Shown here: piece after piece, positions 1 to 8,177 of the stretch | Layout: each line of letters opens with the position of its first letter | How positions within the stretch are numbered: position 1 is the stretch's first letter | Source: Flavobacteriales bacterium | GTDB lineage: Bacteria; Bacteroidota; Bacteroidia; Flavobacteriales_D; Crocinitomicaceae | DNA length: 37,067 nt | Assembly (NCBI GenBank): GCA_947454395.1 | Contig: CANGLG010000002.1 | Span: forward strand, 1 to 37,067 | Direction of reading: 5' to 3' | The notes under the pieces: generated by a model | Databases searched by the model: none | Told to the model about the DNA's origin: nothing | The model's input: only the letters and a program-made list of their open reading frames with translations | Program-made: the position numbers and the translations under genes

Positions 1-92
1 AACTCAGCTAAAGATGCAACTCCGATTTTTTGAAGCATAGCTGATTGTTCAGCGCTGTTTGGACCAATGTGTCTTGTAGAAAAAGCGTTCAT
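1..92 (-). CDS. gcvP: Glycine dehydrogenase (glycine cleavage system P protein), N-terminal fragment, truncated by the window edge
   Basis: Reverse-strand ATG at 92 reads MNAFSTRHIGPNSAEQSAMLQKIGVASLAE..., the characteristic GcvP N-terminus (F-x-x-RHIGP). Open to the window edge. Confidence 0.85.
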   Translation of the reverse strand, partial: MNAFSTRHIGPNSAEQSAMLQKIGVASLAE

Positions 93-116
93 GAAATGAA
101 AATTTGAATGTGGGCA

Positions 117-147
117 CAAATATACGATTCCAAAAGTGAAATCACAA
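117..147 (-). promoter_or_regulatory. Putative Bacteroidota sigma-A promoter for gcvP (-33 TTG / -7 TATATTTG)
   Basis: Minus-strand TATATTTG (plus CAAATATA, 117-124) and TTG (plus CAA, 145-147) separated by 20 bp, located 25 bp upstream of the gcvP ATG. Confidence 0.5.
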
Positions 148-195
148 TGGTAAAACAAGCGATGTTGAAAAGAGTTTAGCGCTGTTTAAAACAAA

Positions 196-1167
196 TTAAT
201 TGTGTACATTCAAGTATTCAGAAAGTCGCAGTTTTGAATTCGCTTTGACATCTGCCCAAAATAAGTTGATATCGCCTATGTGATAATCGTCCATAGTCCA
301 AGCCATGCTTCTATAAGGAAAATGAGGAGTGCTAATCCAGATAGCACCGTCAATTAAATGAGTTGAAAAGGATTGGGTGTACATTTTGTTATTCGAGAAT
401 AGAAATCCTTTGTGCTTTTTTCTTTCAGCAACTTTTTCAGTGCTCCACGTAACAGGATTTATTACTGCTTTTCCTTTGTACCACATATCGTATTTTTCGT
501 GGTTGATTTTTTTCTTGAAAGTATTCCAAGTAACAAATCCACCAACTTGACTTTCTTGCGTCATCAATGGAATCGAGGCAAATTCATTTTGTTTAAGACC
601 AATTCCGGGCAAATAAGCAGCAACCAATTGTTTTTGAAGCGGTTTATTATCAAAAAAATCTTTTAATAACATGGCGACGTGTGTGGAACCCTGGCTGTGT
701 CCAGCAAGAATAATTGGTTTACCGTTGTTAAAATGGTCGAGGTAATATTGAAATGCTGCTTTAACATCTTCATAAGCAAAAAGCAAGGCTTCACGACCCC
801 CATTCTCAAGCATGCGATAAGAGCGAATATGCGCTTGACGGTAGTATGGCGCGAATAATCTACCGGTTTCAACCCATGCAGAAGCTTGAAATCTGATTGC
901 ATTTTCCATTACTTTTTTGCATTGAGCAGAGTCGTTTATTGGAATGTTCCATCGTTCATCTTTTTTATCTAGAAAAACGGTAGGATAGACATAAAAAACA
1001 TCTGCTTTTGAGTAGTTGTTCGTGTCTTTTAAGTAAGGCAATAATACACCAGGTATTTTGTTGCAATGCGCAGCCCAGTTGTCAAGATTACTAAAATCAA
1101 TTTGCTGAGCAAAAATAGCTGTGTTTTGAAAGAAAACTACTAATAAAATGAGAGATAACTTGTTCAT
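196..1167 (-). CDS. DUF3089-family alpha/beta-hydrolase-like secreted protein
   Basis: 323-aa ORF with signal peptide (MNKLSLILLVVFFQNTAIFAQ), motifs DVFYVYPT, FAPYYRQA and GHSQGS (nucleophile elbow) typical of DUF3089. Confidence 0.8.
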   Translation of the reverse strand: MNKLSLILLVVFFQNTAIFAQQIDFSNLDNWAAHCNKIPGVLLPYLKDTNNYSKADVFYVYPTVFLDKKDERWNIPINDSAQCKKVMENAIRFQASAWVETGRLFAPYYRQAHIRSYRMLENGGREALLFAYEDVKAAFQYYLDHFNNGKPIILAGHSQGSTHVAMLLKDFFDNKPLQKQLVAAYLPGIGLKQNEFASIPLMTQESQVGGFVTWNTFKKKINHEKYDMWYKGKAVINPVTWSTEKVAERKKHKGFLFSNNKMYTQSFSTHLIDGAIWISTPHFPYRSMAWTMDDYHIGDINLFWADVKANSKLRLSEYLNVHN

Positions 1168-1321
1168 TTTTTTATTTCGGAGAACAAAACTAAGATAATT
1201 GAACCATTATTTTTTATATTTCTAATGGATAAAAGTTTCAAATTTTTTGATGCTTTAGTTTTCTAAAATGTAATTCTTTAAAAAGTTGATTTAAGATATA
1301 TTTGTATGAAATTAATTATAA

Positions 1322-1996
1322 ATGATTAAAAAAATACTTTTTGTTTCGTTTCTACTGTTCAGTTTAAATTTTTCTTTTGGTCAACTTACGAGTTATAAAT
1401 GGCATACATTCGCAAAATTTAGTGGAGGTAAAATTGATACTGCGACTTATTTAAACGGGGGTTTAAGCGCTGAATACATCATTTTTAAAAATGTGGGACT
1501 CAACTACAACTTGGAATTTCAGCATCGTAGTGACTTGTACAATCATTTGCATGGTTCAATTGGTTCCGTTGGAGGTCCAGTGATTTTTGTTATAGGAGCG
1601 GCTACGGCCTTGTCAAATGCAGTTTCACTTGATAATAACTCTGGCATCGGAACCTTGGGGATGTTATTAGGAGTTATGGTATTTGTAGTGCCTGATGGCG
1701 TTAGTTACCATTTTCCAATTGGCTACAAGGGAGATATTTCTCCTTATTTTAATTTTCTGGGATTTGATTGGGTTAGTAACAAAAGCATTGGCTACAGTCA
1801 GTTTAAATACGCTTGTTCTTTTGGGGTTAGAGTGACCTATTTATTAAATGACCGAATGACCGCCATTGGATTTATTGAAACCAGAAAATGTGCTCCTACC
1901 GGTTGGGGAATCGGAGGGGGAATCGGATTGGGCTATTTGTTCAAATATAAAAATGAAGACGAAAACACTGTAAAACCTTCAATCAACTTATTTTGA
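1322..1996 (+). CDS. Hypothetical exported protein, possibly a small outer-membrane beta-barrel
   Basis: 224-aa ORF, signal peptide ending SFG-Q, alternating aromatic/glycine-rich strands. Confidence 0.6.
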   Translation: MIKKILFVSFLLFSLNFSFGQLTSYKWHTFAKFSGGKIDTATYLNGGLSAEYIIFKNVGLNYNLEFQHRSDLYNHLHGSIGSVGGPVIFVIGAATALSNAVSLDNNSGIGTLGMLLGVMVFVVPDGVSYHFPIGYKGDISPYFNFLGFDWVSNKSIGYSQFKYACSFGVRVTYLLNDRMTAIGFIETRKCAPTGWGIGGGIGLGYLFKYKNEDENTVKPSINLF

Positions 1997-2066
1997 TGTG
2001 CATAAAATATTTTAGCTGTTGAAAATATCCTAGGAATGGCATGAAATGACGGGTTACCTTTGTACG

Positions 2067-2762
2067 ATGAAAAAGTATTTATTTTCTTGTTTGGTTTTAT
2101 TCTCTTTTTTTCAAACATTTTCACAGTTGGAAGCCATTCGAAATCAGGCAGATTATCCTTTTTTATTACATTTGCCGGCTGATAGTATTCTAAAAAGTAA
2201 ACCTCCGATTTTAATTTTTTTACACGGTAGAAGTCTTTCAGGTAGCAACTTAGAATTGGTTAAGAAATATGGAGTGATTCACGAGATTGAAAAAGGCAGA
2301 AAAATTCCAGCGATTGTTATTGCTCCACAAGTTCCTGCAGGAAAGTCTTGGGAGCCTGAAAAAGTTTTGTCAGTTCTACAATTTGTACAACGTACGTTTG
2401 ACACAGACACGAACCGTGTTTATGTGGCAGGAATGAGTTTAGGCGGATATGGAACCTTGCGATTTGCTGGAGCTTATCCAGAAATTGTAACTGCGGCGGT
2501 AGCCCTTTGTGGTGGTGGAAATCCGAATGATGGGTGTGATTTAGCAACTGTTCCTTTGTGGATTCAACATGGAAACATGGATTCAGCCGTTCCAATTTCA
2601 GAATCAGATAAGATTGTGAATGCAATCAAAAACTGCAACGGTGGAGAGAACTTAAAGTACACAGTTGTTAAAGGTGCAAATCATGGGGATTTGGAAAAGG
2701 TATTTCGTTCTGACGAAATGTACAATTGGTTGTTTCAATACACCAAAGCAGACAAAGATTAA
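2067..2762 (+). CDS. Secreted alpha/beta hydrolase (phospholipase/carboxylesterase, predicted peptidase type)
   Basis: ORF given from 2046, but ATG 2067 (MKKYLFSCLVLFSFFQTFS signal peptide) preferred because a TACCTTTG -7-like element lies at 2055-2062. Contains PPILIFLHGRS, GMSLGGYGTLRFA and a C-terminal GANHGD. Confidence 0.8.
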   Translation: MKKYLFSCLVLFSFFQTFSQLEAIRNQADYPFLLHLPADSILKSKPPILIFLHGRSLSGSNLELVKKYGVIHEIEKGRKIPAIVIAPQVPAGKSWEPEKVLSVLQFVQRTFDTDTNRVYVAGMSLGGYGTLRFAGAYPEIVTAAVALCGGGNPNDGCDLATVPLWIQHGNMDSAVPISESDKIVNAIKNCNGGENLKYTVVKGANHGDLEKVFRSDEMYNWLFQYTKADKD

Positions 2763-3064
2763 GAAAACCAGATGTCATTTATGATTTCTTGTCCTGCATA
2801 TTCATTTACCCGTTGAATAACAATTTGTTTTCCGAGCAATAATTCTTCACGCATCACAGAAGAATCAATCGTTAAAAAAAGCTTTTTATTCTGAATACGA
2901 ATTTCTTTTGTACGATTAGCCACAGCAACTCCCATCAATTCCGACCAAGCAGCGATAACCTCCATCTCCTTCATTTTTCCGTCCCAAGCATAGGCCTTTA
3001 GAAATTTGTCGATGACTTCTTTCAACGGTTGCTCTTCTGCGGATCTTCGGTGGTCTTCTTTCAT
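2759..3064 (-). CDS. DUF721 (DciA-like) domain protein
   Basis: 101-aa ORF: '...WSELMGVAVANRTKEIRIQNKKLFLTIDSSVMREELLLGKQIVIQRVNEYAGQEIINDIWF', matching DUF721 layout, directly downstream of recF. Confidence 0.8.
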   Translation of the reverse strand: MKEDHRRSAEEQPLKEVIDKFLKAYAWDGKMKEMEVIAAWSELMGVAVANRTKEIRIQNKKLFLTIDSSVMREELLLGKQIVIQRVNEYAGQEIINDIWFS

Positions 3065-3072
3065 CCTCGAAT

Positions 3073-4182
3073 TTAAAGTTTTATTTCGGTTATTTGTGAT
3101 TCATCAACCTGGAATAATTTTCGTTCAATATTCAAGGATTCAAATAATTCAATCATGCGGCGGTTGTCGGTATCAGTTACAATGACTTGTCCGAAATAAT
3201 CAGCTGTTACAAGTCGAATTAGTTTTTCAACTCTTAGGTTATCTAGTTTGTCAAAAATGTCGTCCAAAAGCAAGACTGGCTTGGTATTTTTATGCATTTT
3301 TAAGTAGTCGTATTGTGCTAAACGCAAAGCGATTATAAAAGACTTTTGTTGGCCTTGAGAACCAAATTTTTTCACAGGGTGCCCTTTGATGGTAAAAATC
3401 AAGTCGTCTTTGTGCGTACCAACATTTGTATATTGTGTGAAAGCATCTTTTTTCTCCGATGCGGCAAGTAAATCTGTAAATGAACCTTCATTCAACTGGG
3501 AACGATATTCTAATCCGATGGATTCATTGTCATTTCCGATTTCGTAGTAGAATCTTTCAAAAACAGGAATAAACTCTTCCAAAAAAGTGGCCCTTTTTTT
3601 AAAAATCTTTTCCCCTAATGCGACCAATTGAATGTTCCAAACTTCGATGGATTCGCGATCAAAAAGACGATGTTCAAACATGTTTTTTAAAAGTGCATTT
3701 CGCTGATCCAATACTTTTTGATAACGTTGTAAATCTTCAAGATAGTTTTTATCCAACTGTACCAAAATCCCATCCATCCATTTTCTACGCATATCACTCC
3801 CTTCAGCGATCAAATCGCCGTCATAAGGAGAAATAAAAACAACCGGAAAACGGCCAATGTGGTCGGCGATTTTTTCGTAGGGTTTTTTGTTGTATTTAAT
3901 GACTTTTTTTGCTCCAACTTTGAAAGCACAATGCACTTCGGAGATTTTCTCATCTGAATTCCAATTTCCTTGAATGAAAAAAAAACTTTGGTCAAAATGC
4001 ACGTTTTGTCGGTCAATGTTGTTCAAATACGACTTACACATGCTAAGGTAATGAACCGCATCAAGTACATTTGTTTTTCCACAACCATTTTTCCCTACCA
4101 AGCCATTAATTCCGGGAGAAAGTTCCAAGTCTAAAAGTTGATAATTCTTGAAATTTTGAAGAAGAAGTCTGGATAGAAACAT
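3073..4182 (-). CDS. recF: DNA replication/repair protein RecF
   Basis: 369 aa; N-terminal LQNFKNY, Walker A GKNGCGKTNVLDAVHYLS, signature FGSQGQQKSFIIALRLAQ, Walker B KPVLLLDDIFDKLD. Confidence 0.97.
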   Translation of the reverse strand: MFLSRLLLQNFKNYQLLDLELSPGINGLVGKNGCGKTNVLDAVHYLSMCKSYLNNIDRQNVHFDQSFFFIQGNWNSDEKISEVHCAFKVGAKKVIKYNKKPYEKIADHIGRFPVVFISPYDGDLIAEGSDMRRKWMDGILVQLDKNYLEDLQRYQKVLDQRNALLKNMFEHRLFDRESIEVWNIQLVALGEKIFKKRATFLEEFIPVFERFYYEIGNDNESIGLEYRSQLNEGSFTDLLAASEKKDAFTQYTNVGTHKDDLIFTIKGHPVKKFGSQGQQKSFIIALRLAQYDYLKMHKNTKPVLLLDDIFDKLDNLRVEKLIRLVTADYFGQVIVTDTDNRRMIELFESLNIERKLFQVDESQITEIKL

Positions 4183-4217
4183 GCTTTTTCAAAGTTAAGT
4201 ATAATCTCGACAATGAA

Positions 4218-5432
4218 TTAATCTGAGATCACATTCGCAATTTTTTTTCGAAAGAACAGGTAACGCATACCCAAAATCAATGATAATCCTGTCAAAATGT
4301 AGAAATTCCAATGGAAATTGGATTTCATGGGTTTGCGCTTCTTTGGTTTGATATTAAAAAGTTCTTTTCGAATCGTTTCATTCGTTTTCTCCATGGATTG
4401 GATTACTTGTTTAACGGAGTCAATCAGCTGTTTATTTTTTTTATCTTGAAAATGCTGAAAACGCCATTCGTAAACTTCCAATTCCTTTTTAACCAAGTTG
4501 TTTTCTTTTGCAATTTGAAAGCAAGAATCCATGTATTTCAATGAAAAATCGAGTTTGTCGGGATAATGGAATCGAGCTAGATTATTATACGCATCGAATG
4601 TATTAAATGGAAAAGCTTCTTTCTTCCTTCGTGTCAATACCTCTTTGAAAAGAAATAAAGCAACCTCATTTTTCCCTTGGTAAAAAGCATTTATCGCTTG
4701 ATTGTTTAAAGAACGACTAATATATGCAGCATTTTTTGATTTTTTGGCATAAAAGTATTGTTTATCAAATTGAGTTTGCGCTGTTTTAATTTGATTTTTA
4801 TTAAGGGCAATTTCCCCGAGTAAAGAGTAGGCATTGCTTACTGACTCATATTTTTTTAATGTCAGAGAAGCTATAATGTAATGGTTTAATAGAAATTTCG
4901 CTTCAGGAATTTTTCCTTTTTCGAAATACACTTTGGCTAGATTTACTTCGGCTAAAAAACGGTTGGTCGCAATCGGTGATTCTTCCCCATATTTCATTGA
5001 TTCTTTAAAAAAACTCTTTGCTGTTTCTAAATCTCCTTGTAGGAAGTAAGCAATTCCGATTTCGTTCATTGACTCACAAATCAATTCAAAGTCATTTTGA
5101 GCTACAAAATAATTTTTGGATGCATTTAACAAACGAATTCCTCTTTCAATTTTTCCCGTTCGGACATCATAACAACCAAGAATTCTTTGTGCAATTGCTT
5201 TTCCATAATTTGATTTTTTATCAGAAGAAATTTTGTACAGATCTGTTCCTAGAATTCGAAGTGAATCAATTGAGTTCGCAATGTAATATTCCCATAAAAT
5301 CAGAGCTTTGTTGCTTTTTGATTGGATATTATTTTCACAAAGATATTGCTTATATGTTCCTTTAGAAAAAACAAAATGCGAGGTACAAAAGACGATAATT
5401 AAACTAAAAAGTCTCAATTTCATCTTCTTCAT
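4218..5432 (-). CDS. Secreted tetratricopeptide-repeat protein with C-terminal transmembrane segment
   Basis: ORF called to 5483; the internal ATG at 5432 (MKKMKLRLFSLIIVFCTSHFVFS signal peptide) is the likelier start. TPR-like helices (e.g. LICESMNEIGIAYFLQGDLETAKSFFKESMKYGE) and a terminal TM helix. Confidence 0.75.
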   Translation of the reverse strand: MKKMKLRLFSLIIVFCTSHFVFSKGTYKQYLCENNIQSKSNKALILWEYYIANSIDSLRILGTDLYKISSDKKSNYGKAIAQRILGCYDVRTGKIERGIRLLNASKNYFVAQNDFELICESMNEIGIAYFLQGDLETAKSFFKESMKYGEESPIATNRFLAEVNLAKVYFEKGKIPEAKFLLNHYIIASLTLKKYESVSNAYSLLGEIALNKNQIKTAQTQFDKQYFYAKKSKNAAYISRSLNNQAINAFYQGKNEVALFLFKEVLTRRKKEAFPFNTFDAYNNLARFHYPDKLDFSLKYMDSCFQIAKENNLVKKELEVYEWRFQHFQDKKNKQLIDSVKQVIQSMEKTNETIRKELFNIKPKKRKPMKSNFHWNFYILTGLSLILGMRYLFFRKKIANVISD

Positions 5433-5464
5433 TTGGAATTTCCAATTCGTTCGCATAATCTTCT

Positions 5465-5495
5465 TTGCAAGGATAGTCAACAATCGTTACTTTTG
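5465..5495 (+). promoter_or_regulatory. Putative promoter for pruA (-33 TTG, -7 TACTTTTG)
   Basis: TTG 5465-5467, 20 bp spacer, TACTTTTG 5488-5495, 16 bp upstream of ATG 5512. Confidence 0.5.
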
Positions 5496-5511
5496 CAACA
5501 AAATAAAAATT

Positions 5512-7140
5512 ATGTCAAACGCATTTTTTAATGTCCCGGTTGCAAAGAATGAGCCGGTAAAAGCATACGCACCTGGTTCTGCTGAAAGAACTTCACTTTT
5601 AGCGAAATATCAAGAAATGTATAACCAAAATCCAATTGAAGTTCCAATGTACATCGGCGGAGAAGAGGTTCGTACTGAAACGAAAAAGCCACTGACTTCT
5701 CCACATGATCACCAAAAAGTACTAGGTCATTACAACGTAGGTGAGGCACAACATGTTGAAAATGCTATTAAGTCGGCTTTGGAAGCAAAAAAGAAATGGG
5801 CAGATTTACCTTGGGAAGATCGTGCGGCCATTTTTCTAAAAGCTGCGGATTTACTTGCCGGACCATTCAGAGATAAGATGAACGCTGCCACGATGTTGGC
5901 ACAATCAAAAAATGTATTTCAAGCAGAGATTGATGCAGCTTGTGAGTTGATTGATTTCTTCCGTTTCAATGTTCAGTACATGACTCAAATCTACAAAGAG
6001 CAACCTGAGTCTTTGCCTGGCATGTGGAATCGTTTGGAATATAGACCATTGGAGGGATTTGTGTTCGCGCTCACTCCGTTTAATTTTACTTCCATCGCAG
6101 CAAATTTATCTGCAGCTCCTGCTATGATGGGAAATGTGATAGTATGGAAACCGGCTGAAACACAAATTTATTCTGCCCAAGTGATCATGGAATTATTTAA
6201 AGCTGCCGGTCTTCCAGATGGGGTAATCAATATGGTGACTGTCAGTGGTCAAATTGCGGGTGAAGTTATTTTTAAACACAAAGATTTTGCTGGTCTTCAT
6301 TTCACTGGTTCAACTGGAGTATTTAGAAATTTATGGAGACAGATTGGTGATAATTTGGAGCGTTATAGAGGCTATCCACGTATAGTCGGAGAAACAGGTG
6401 GAAAAGATTTTATCATTGCACACAAATCGGCGGTTCCTGCTGAAGTTGCGACAGCTATGTCACGTGGAGCTTTTGAATTCCAAGGACAAAAATGTTCAGC
6501 TGCTTCAAGAGCATACATTCCAAGCAACATTTGGCCAGAGGTTGAAAGAATTTTTGTGGAGCAAGTCAATTCGTTCAAGATTGGTTCACCAGATGACACA
6601 AGTAATTTTGTGAACGCCGTAATTGATGGTCGTGCTTTTGATAAAATTTCAAGTTATATTGACTATGTCAAAACGCAGGCAGATGCAAAAATAATAACTG
6701 GTGGAAATTACGATAAATCAAAAGGTTATTTCATCGAACCAACAACTGTTGTAACAACCAATCCAAAATTCAGAACGATGTGTGAAGAGATTTTTGGTCC
6801 AGTTTTAACTGTATATGTATATGATGCCGATAAATTTGAGGAAACACTTGATTTATTGGACGAAACATCTGAATATGCTTTGACCGGTTCGATTTTGTCG
6901 CAAGACCGTTATGCGATTAACTTAGCTACAAAAAAATTAGAGCATGCTGCAGGAAATTTCTACATCAATGACAAACCGACAGGAGCGGTAGTTGGTCAGC
7001 AGCCATTTGGAGGAGCCAGAGGTTCAGGTACAAACGATAAAGCCGGAGCAATGATGAATTTATTGCGTTGGACATCTGCTCGCACGATTAAAGAAACATT
7101 TGTTCCACCAACAGATTACAGATATCCGTTTTTGGGGTAA
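5512..7140 (+). CDS. pruA: L-glutamate gamma-semialdehyde dehydrogenase (1-pyrroline-5-carboxylate dehydrogenase)
   Basis: Aldehyde dehydrogenase motifs (VGETGGKDFI, FEFQGQKCSAASRAYIP, CEEIFGPVLTVYVY, PFGGARGSGTNDKAG). ATG 5512 (MSNAFFNVPVAKNEPVKAYAPGSAER) is in frame; the ORF-track start at 5308 is a 68-codon artefactual extension. Confidence 0.95.
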   Translation: MSNAFFNVPVAKNEPVKAYAPGSAERTSLLAKYQEMYNQNPIEVPMYIGGEEVRTETKKPLTSPHDHQKVLGHYNVGEAQHVENAIKSALEAKKKWADLPWEDRAAIFLKAADLLAGPFRDKMNAATMLAQSKNVFQAEIDAACELIDFFRFNVQYMTQIYKEQPESLPGMWNRLEYRPLEGFVFALTPFNFTSIAANLSAAPAMMGNVIVWKPAETQIYSAQVIMELFKAAGLPDGVINMVTVSGQIAGEVIFKHKDFAGLHFTGSTGVFRNLWRQIGDNLERYRGYPRIVGETGGKDFIIAHKSAVPAEVATAMSRGAFEFQGQKCSAASRAYIPSNIWPEVERIFVEQVNSFKIGSPDDTSNFVNAVIDGRAFDKISSYIDYVKTQADAKIITGGNYDKSKGYFIEPTTVVTTNPKFRTMCEEIFGPVLTVYVYDADKFEETLDLLDETSEYALTGSILSQDRYAINLATKKLEHAAGNFYINDKPTGAVVGQQPFGGARGSGTNDKAGAMMNLLRWTSARTIKETFVPPTDYRYPFLG

Positions 7141-7158
7141 TTGAAAATAAGCAACTTG

Positions 7159-7190
7159 AAAGGGGAATGTCGTTGATGTTCCCTTTTTTT
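7159..7190 (+). terminator. Rho-independent terminator after pruA
   Basis: AAAGGGGAA ... TTCCCTTTTTTT hairpin (one bulge) followed by a T-run. Confidence 0.7.
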
Positions 7191-7220
7191 GTTTCTAGAA
7201 ATCATTTGTCTAAATAATAC

Positions 7221-7246
7221 GCGTGTCAATCCATGGAATGACACGC
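7221..7246. repeat. 26-bp near-perfect palindrome GCGTGTCA-A-TCCATGGA-A-TGACACGC
   Basis: Direct reading: 8-bp arms GCGTGTCA/TGACACGC flank a self-complementary TCCATGGA core, with one A·A mismatch each side. Confidence 0.85.
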
Positions 7247-7332
7247 TCACAAAAGTACATTACAAACAAGATGAATTTATTTCAGTAAGTTTTCTTAAGT
7301 GTATTCATATCAAGGAAAACAAAGTACTTATA

Positions 7333-7359
7333 TAATCTCTTTTAAAATTAAAGAGATTA
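7333..7359. repeat. 10-bp perfect inverted repeat TAATCTCTTT-taaaatt-AAAGAGATTA
   Basis: Direct reading; 7-nt loop, no T-run immediately 3'. Confidence 0.85.
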
Positions 7360-7574
7360 TTGAAAAATAGACAGAATTAATTTAATCCAATTTAATGGGT
7401 TTAAAAAACGATAATTATCTGCTTCACATAACAATCTAAGTAGTTCTTCGTAGGTTTTGTTGTGTGAGAAATTGTAAATTGTAAACGGTGTGCACAATTA
7501 TTAAAGATTTAAAGTTTAAAATGCCACACCTTTGATTTAAGAAACAACAAAACAAAAACTTTAAATAATACATC

Positions 7575-7928
7575 ATGAAAGCAAAACTATTTTTCACAGC
7601 ACTATTCGCAAGTTTATTATTAATCAGTAACAATAATTGTGAAGCACAAAAAAAATTGGACAATTCACCATTTTCAATAATTAAAATCGTAGAAAACAGC
7701 CAGAATAATTCCATTACAATTATTTGGAATGATGCTCGATTTGATGAAGTAGAAATTTATAACGAAAATGATCTATTTATGCCTTCCATGCCAATTTTTA
7801 AATCAAAAGAAATACACTTAAACGACCTTGCTGACGGAAATTACTATGTTAATTTTAAAAGTGAGAATCAAATTATTGAATCAAAAGAATTTAAAGTAGA
7901 ACAACACAATTACATGGCTAAGAACTAA
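7575..7928 (+). CDS. Small exported hypothetical protein
   Basis: 117-aa ORF with signal peptide MKAKLFFTALFASLLLISNNNCEA and a short beta-rich Ig/Fn-like segment (ITIIWNDARFDEVEIYNENDL...LNDLADGNYYVNFKSENQIIESKEFKV). Confidence 0.65.
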   Translation: MKAKLFFTALFASLLLISNNNCEAQKKLDNSPFSIIKIVENSQNNSITIIWNDARFDEVEIYNENDLFMPSMPIFKSKEIHLNDLADGNYYVNFKSENQIIESKEFKVEQHNYMAKN

Positions 7929-8024
7929 AACAACTAAACTTAACAAAAATGAAAACAATTTTCTCAATTGTCAGACCTTGGTAGAAATCGACAATGCACT
8001 TTAATGTAACAAGACAAACTAGTA

Positions 8025-8052
8025 AAATCCACTTTAAAAGGTGGATTTTTTA
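8025..8052 (+). terminator. Rho-independent terminator
   Basis: AAATCCAC-TTTAAAAG-GTGGATTTTTT hairpin with T-run. Confidence 0.75.
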
Positions 8053-8144
8053 ATTTCAGAACATGTCGTTTGTCGTTGTTTTTAATTACGAAAAATGAAA
8101 TGCAATTCATGGTTCAGATTTTAAAATACTTCAATTTCTTTTCA

Positions 8145-8152
8145 TAACTTTG
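8145..8152 (+). promoter_or_regulatory. Putative -7 element (TAACTTTG) upstream of sucA
   Basis: TAnnTTTG match 26 bp upstream of ATG 8178; no clear -33 TTG at proper spacing. Confidence 0.35.
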
Positions 8153-8177
8153 CTCTCCTTAAAAGTGCACACAGCAA

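Noticed and set aside
1286-1304. TTG...TATATTTG as promoter for 1322
   Set aside because: The -7 match is good, but the nearest TTG is only 8 bp upstream, which is the wrong spacing.
2317-2625. 102-aa minus-strand ORF inside the alpha/beta hydrolase
   Set aside because: Antisense shadow of a coding gene with no motifs.
5308-5511. N-terminal 68-aa extension of the pruA ORF
   Set aside because: Overlaps the divergent TPR gene and the putative pruA promoter; the sequence from ATG 5512 matches a normal PruA start.
7436-7714. 92-aa minus-strand ORF across the start of the small secreted protein gene
   Set aside because: No recognisable domain and conflicts with a better signal-peptide ORF on the plus strand.
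7949-7984. Micro-ORF MKTIFSIVRPW* after the 117-aa gene
   Set aside because: Only 11 codons; cannot be distinguished from chance, although its A-rich upstream context is start-like.
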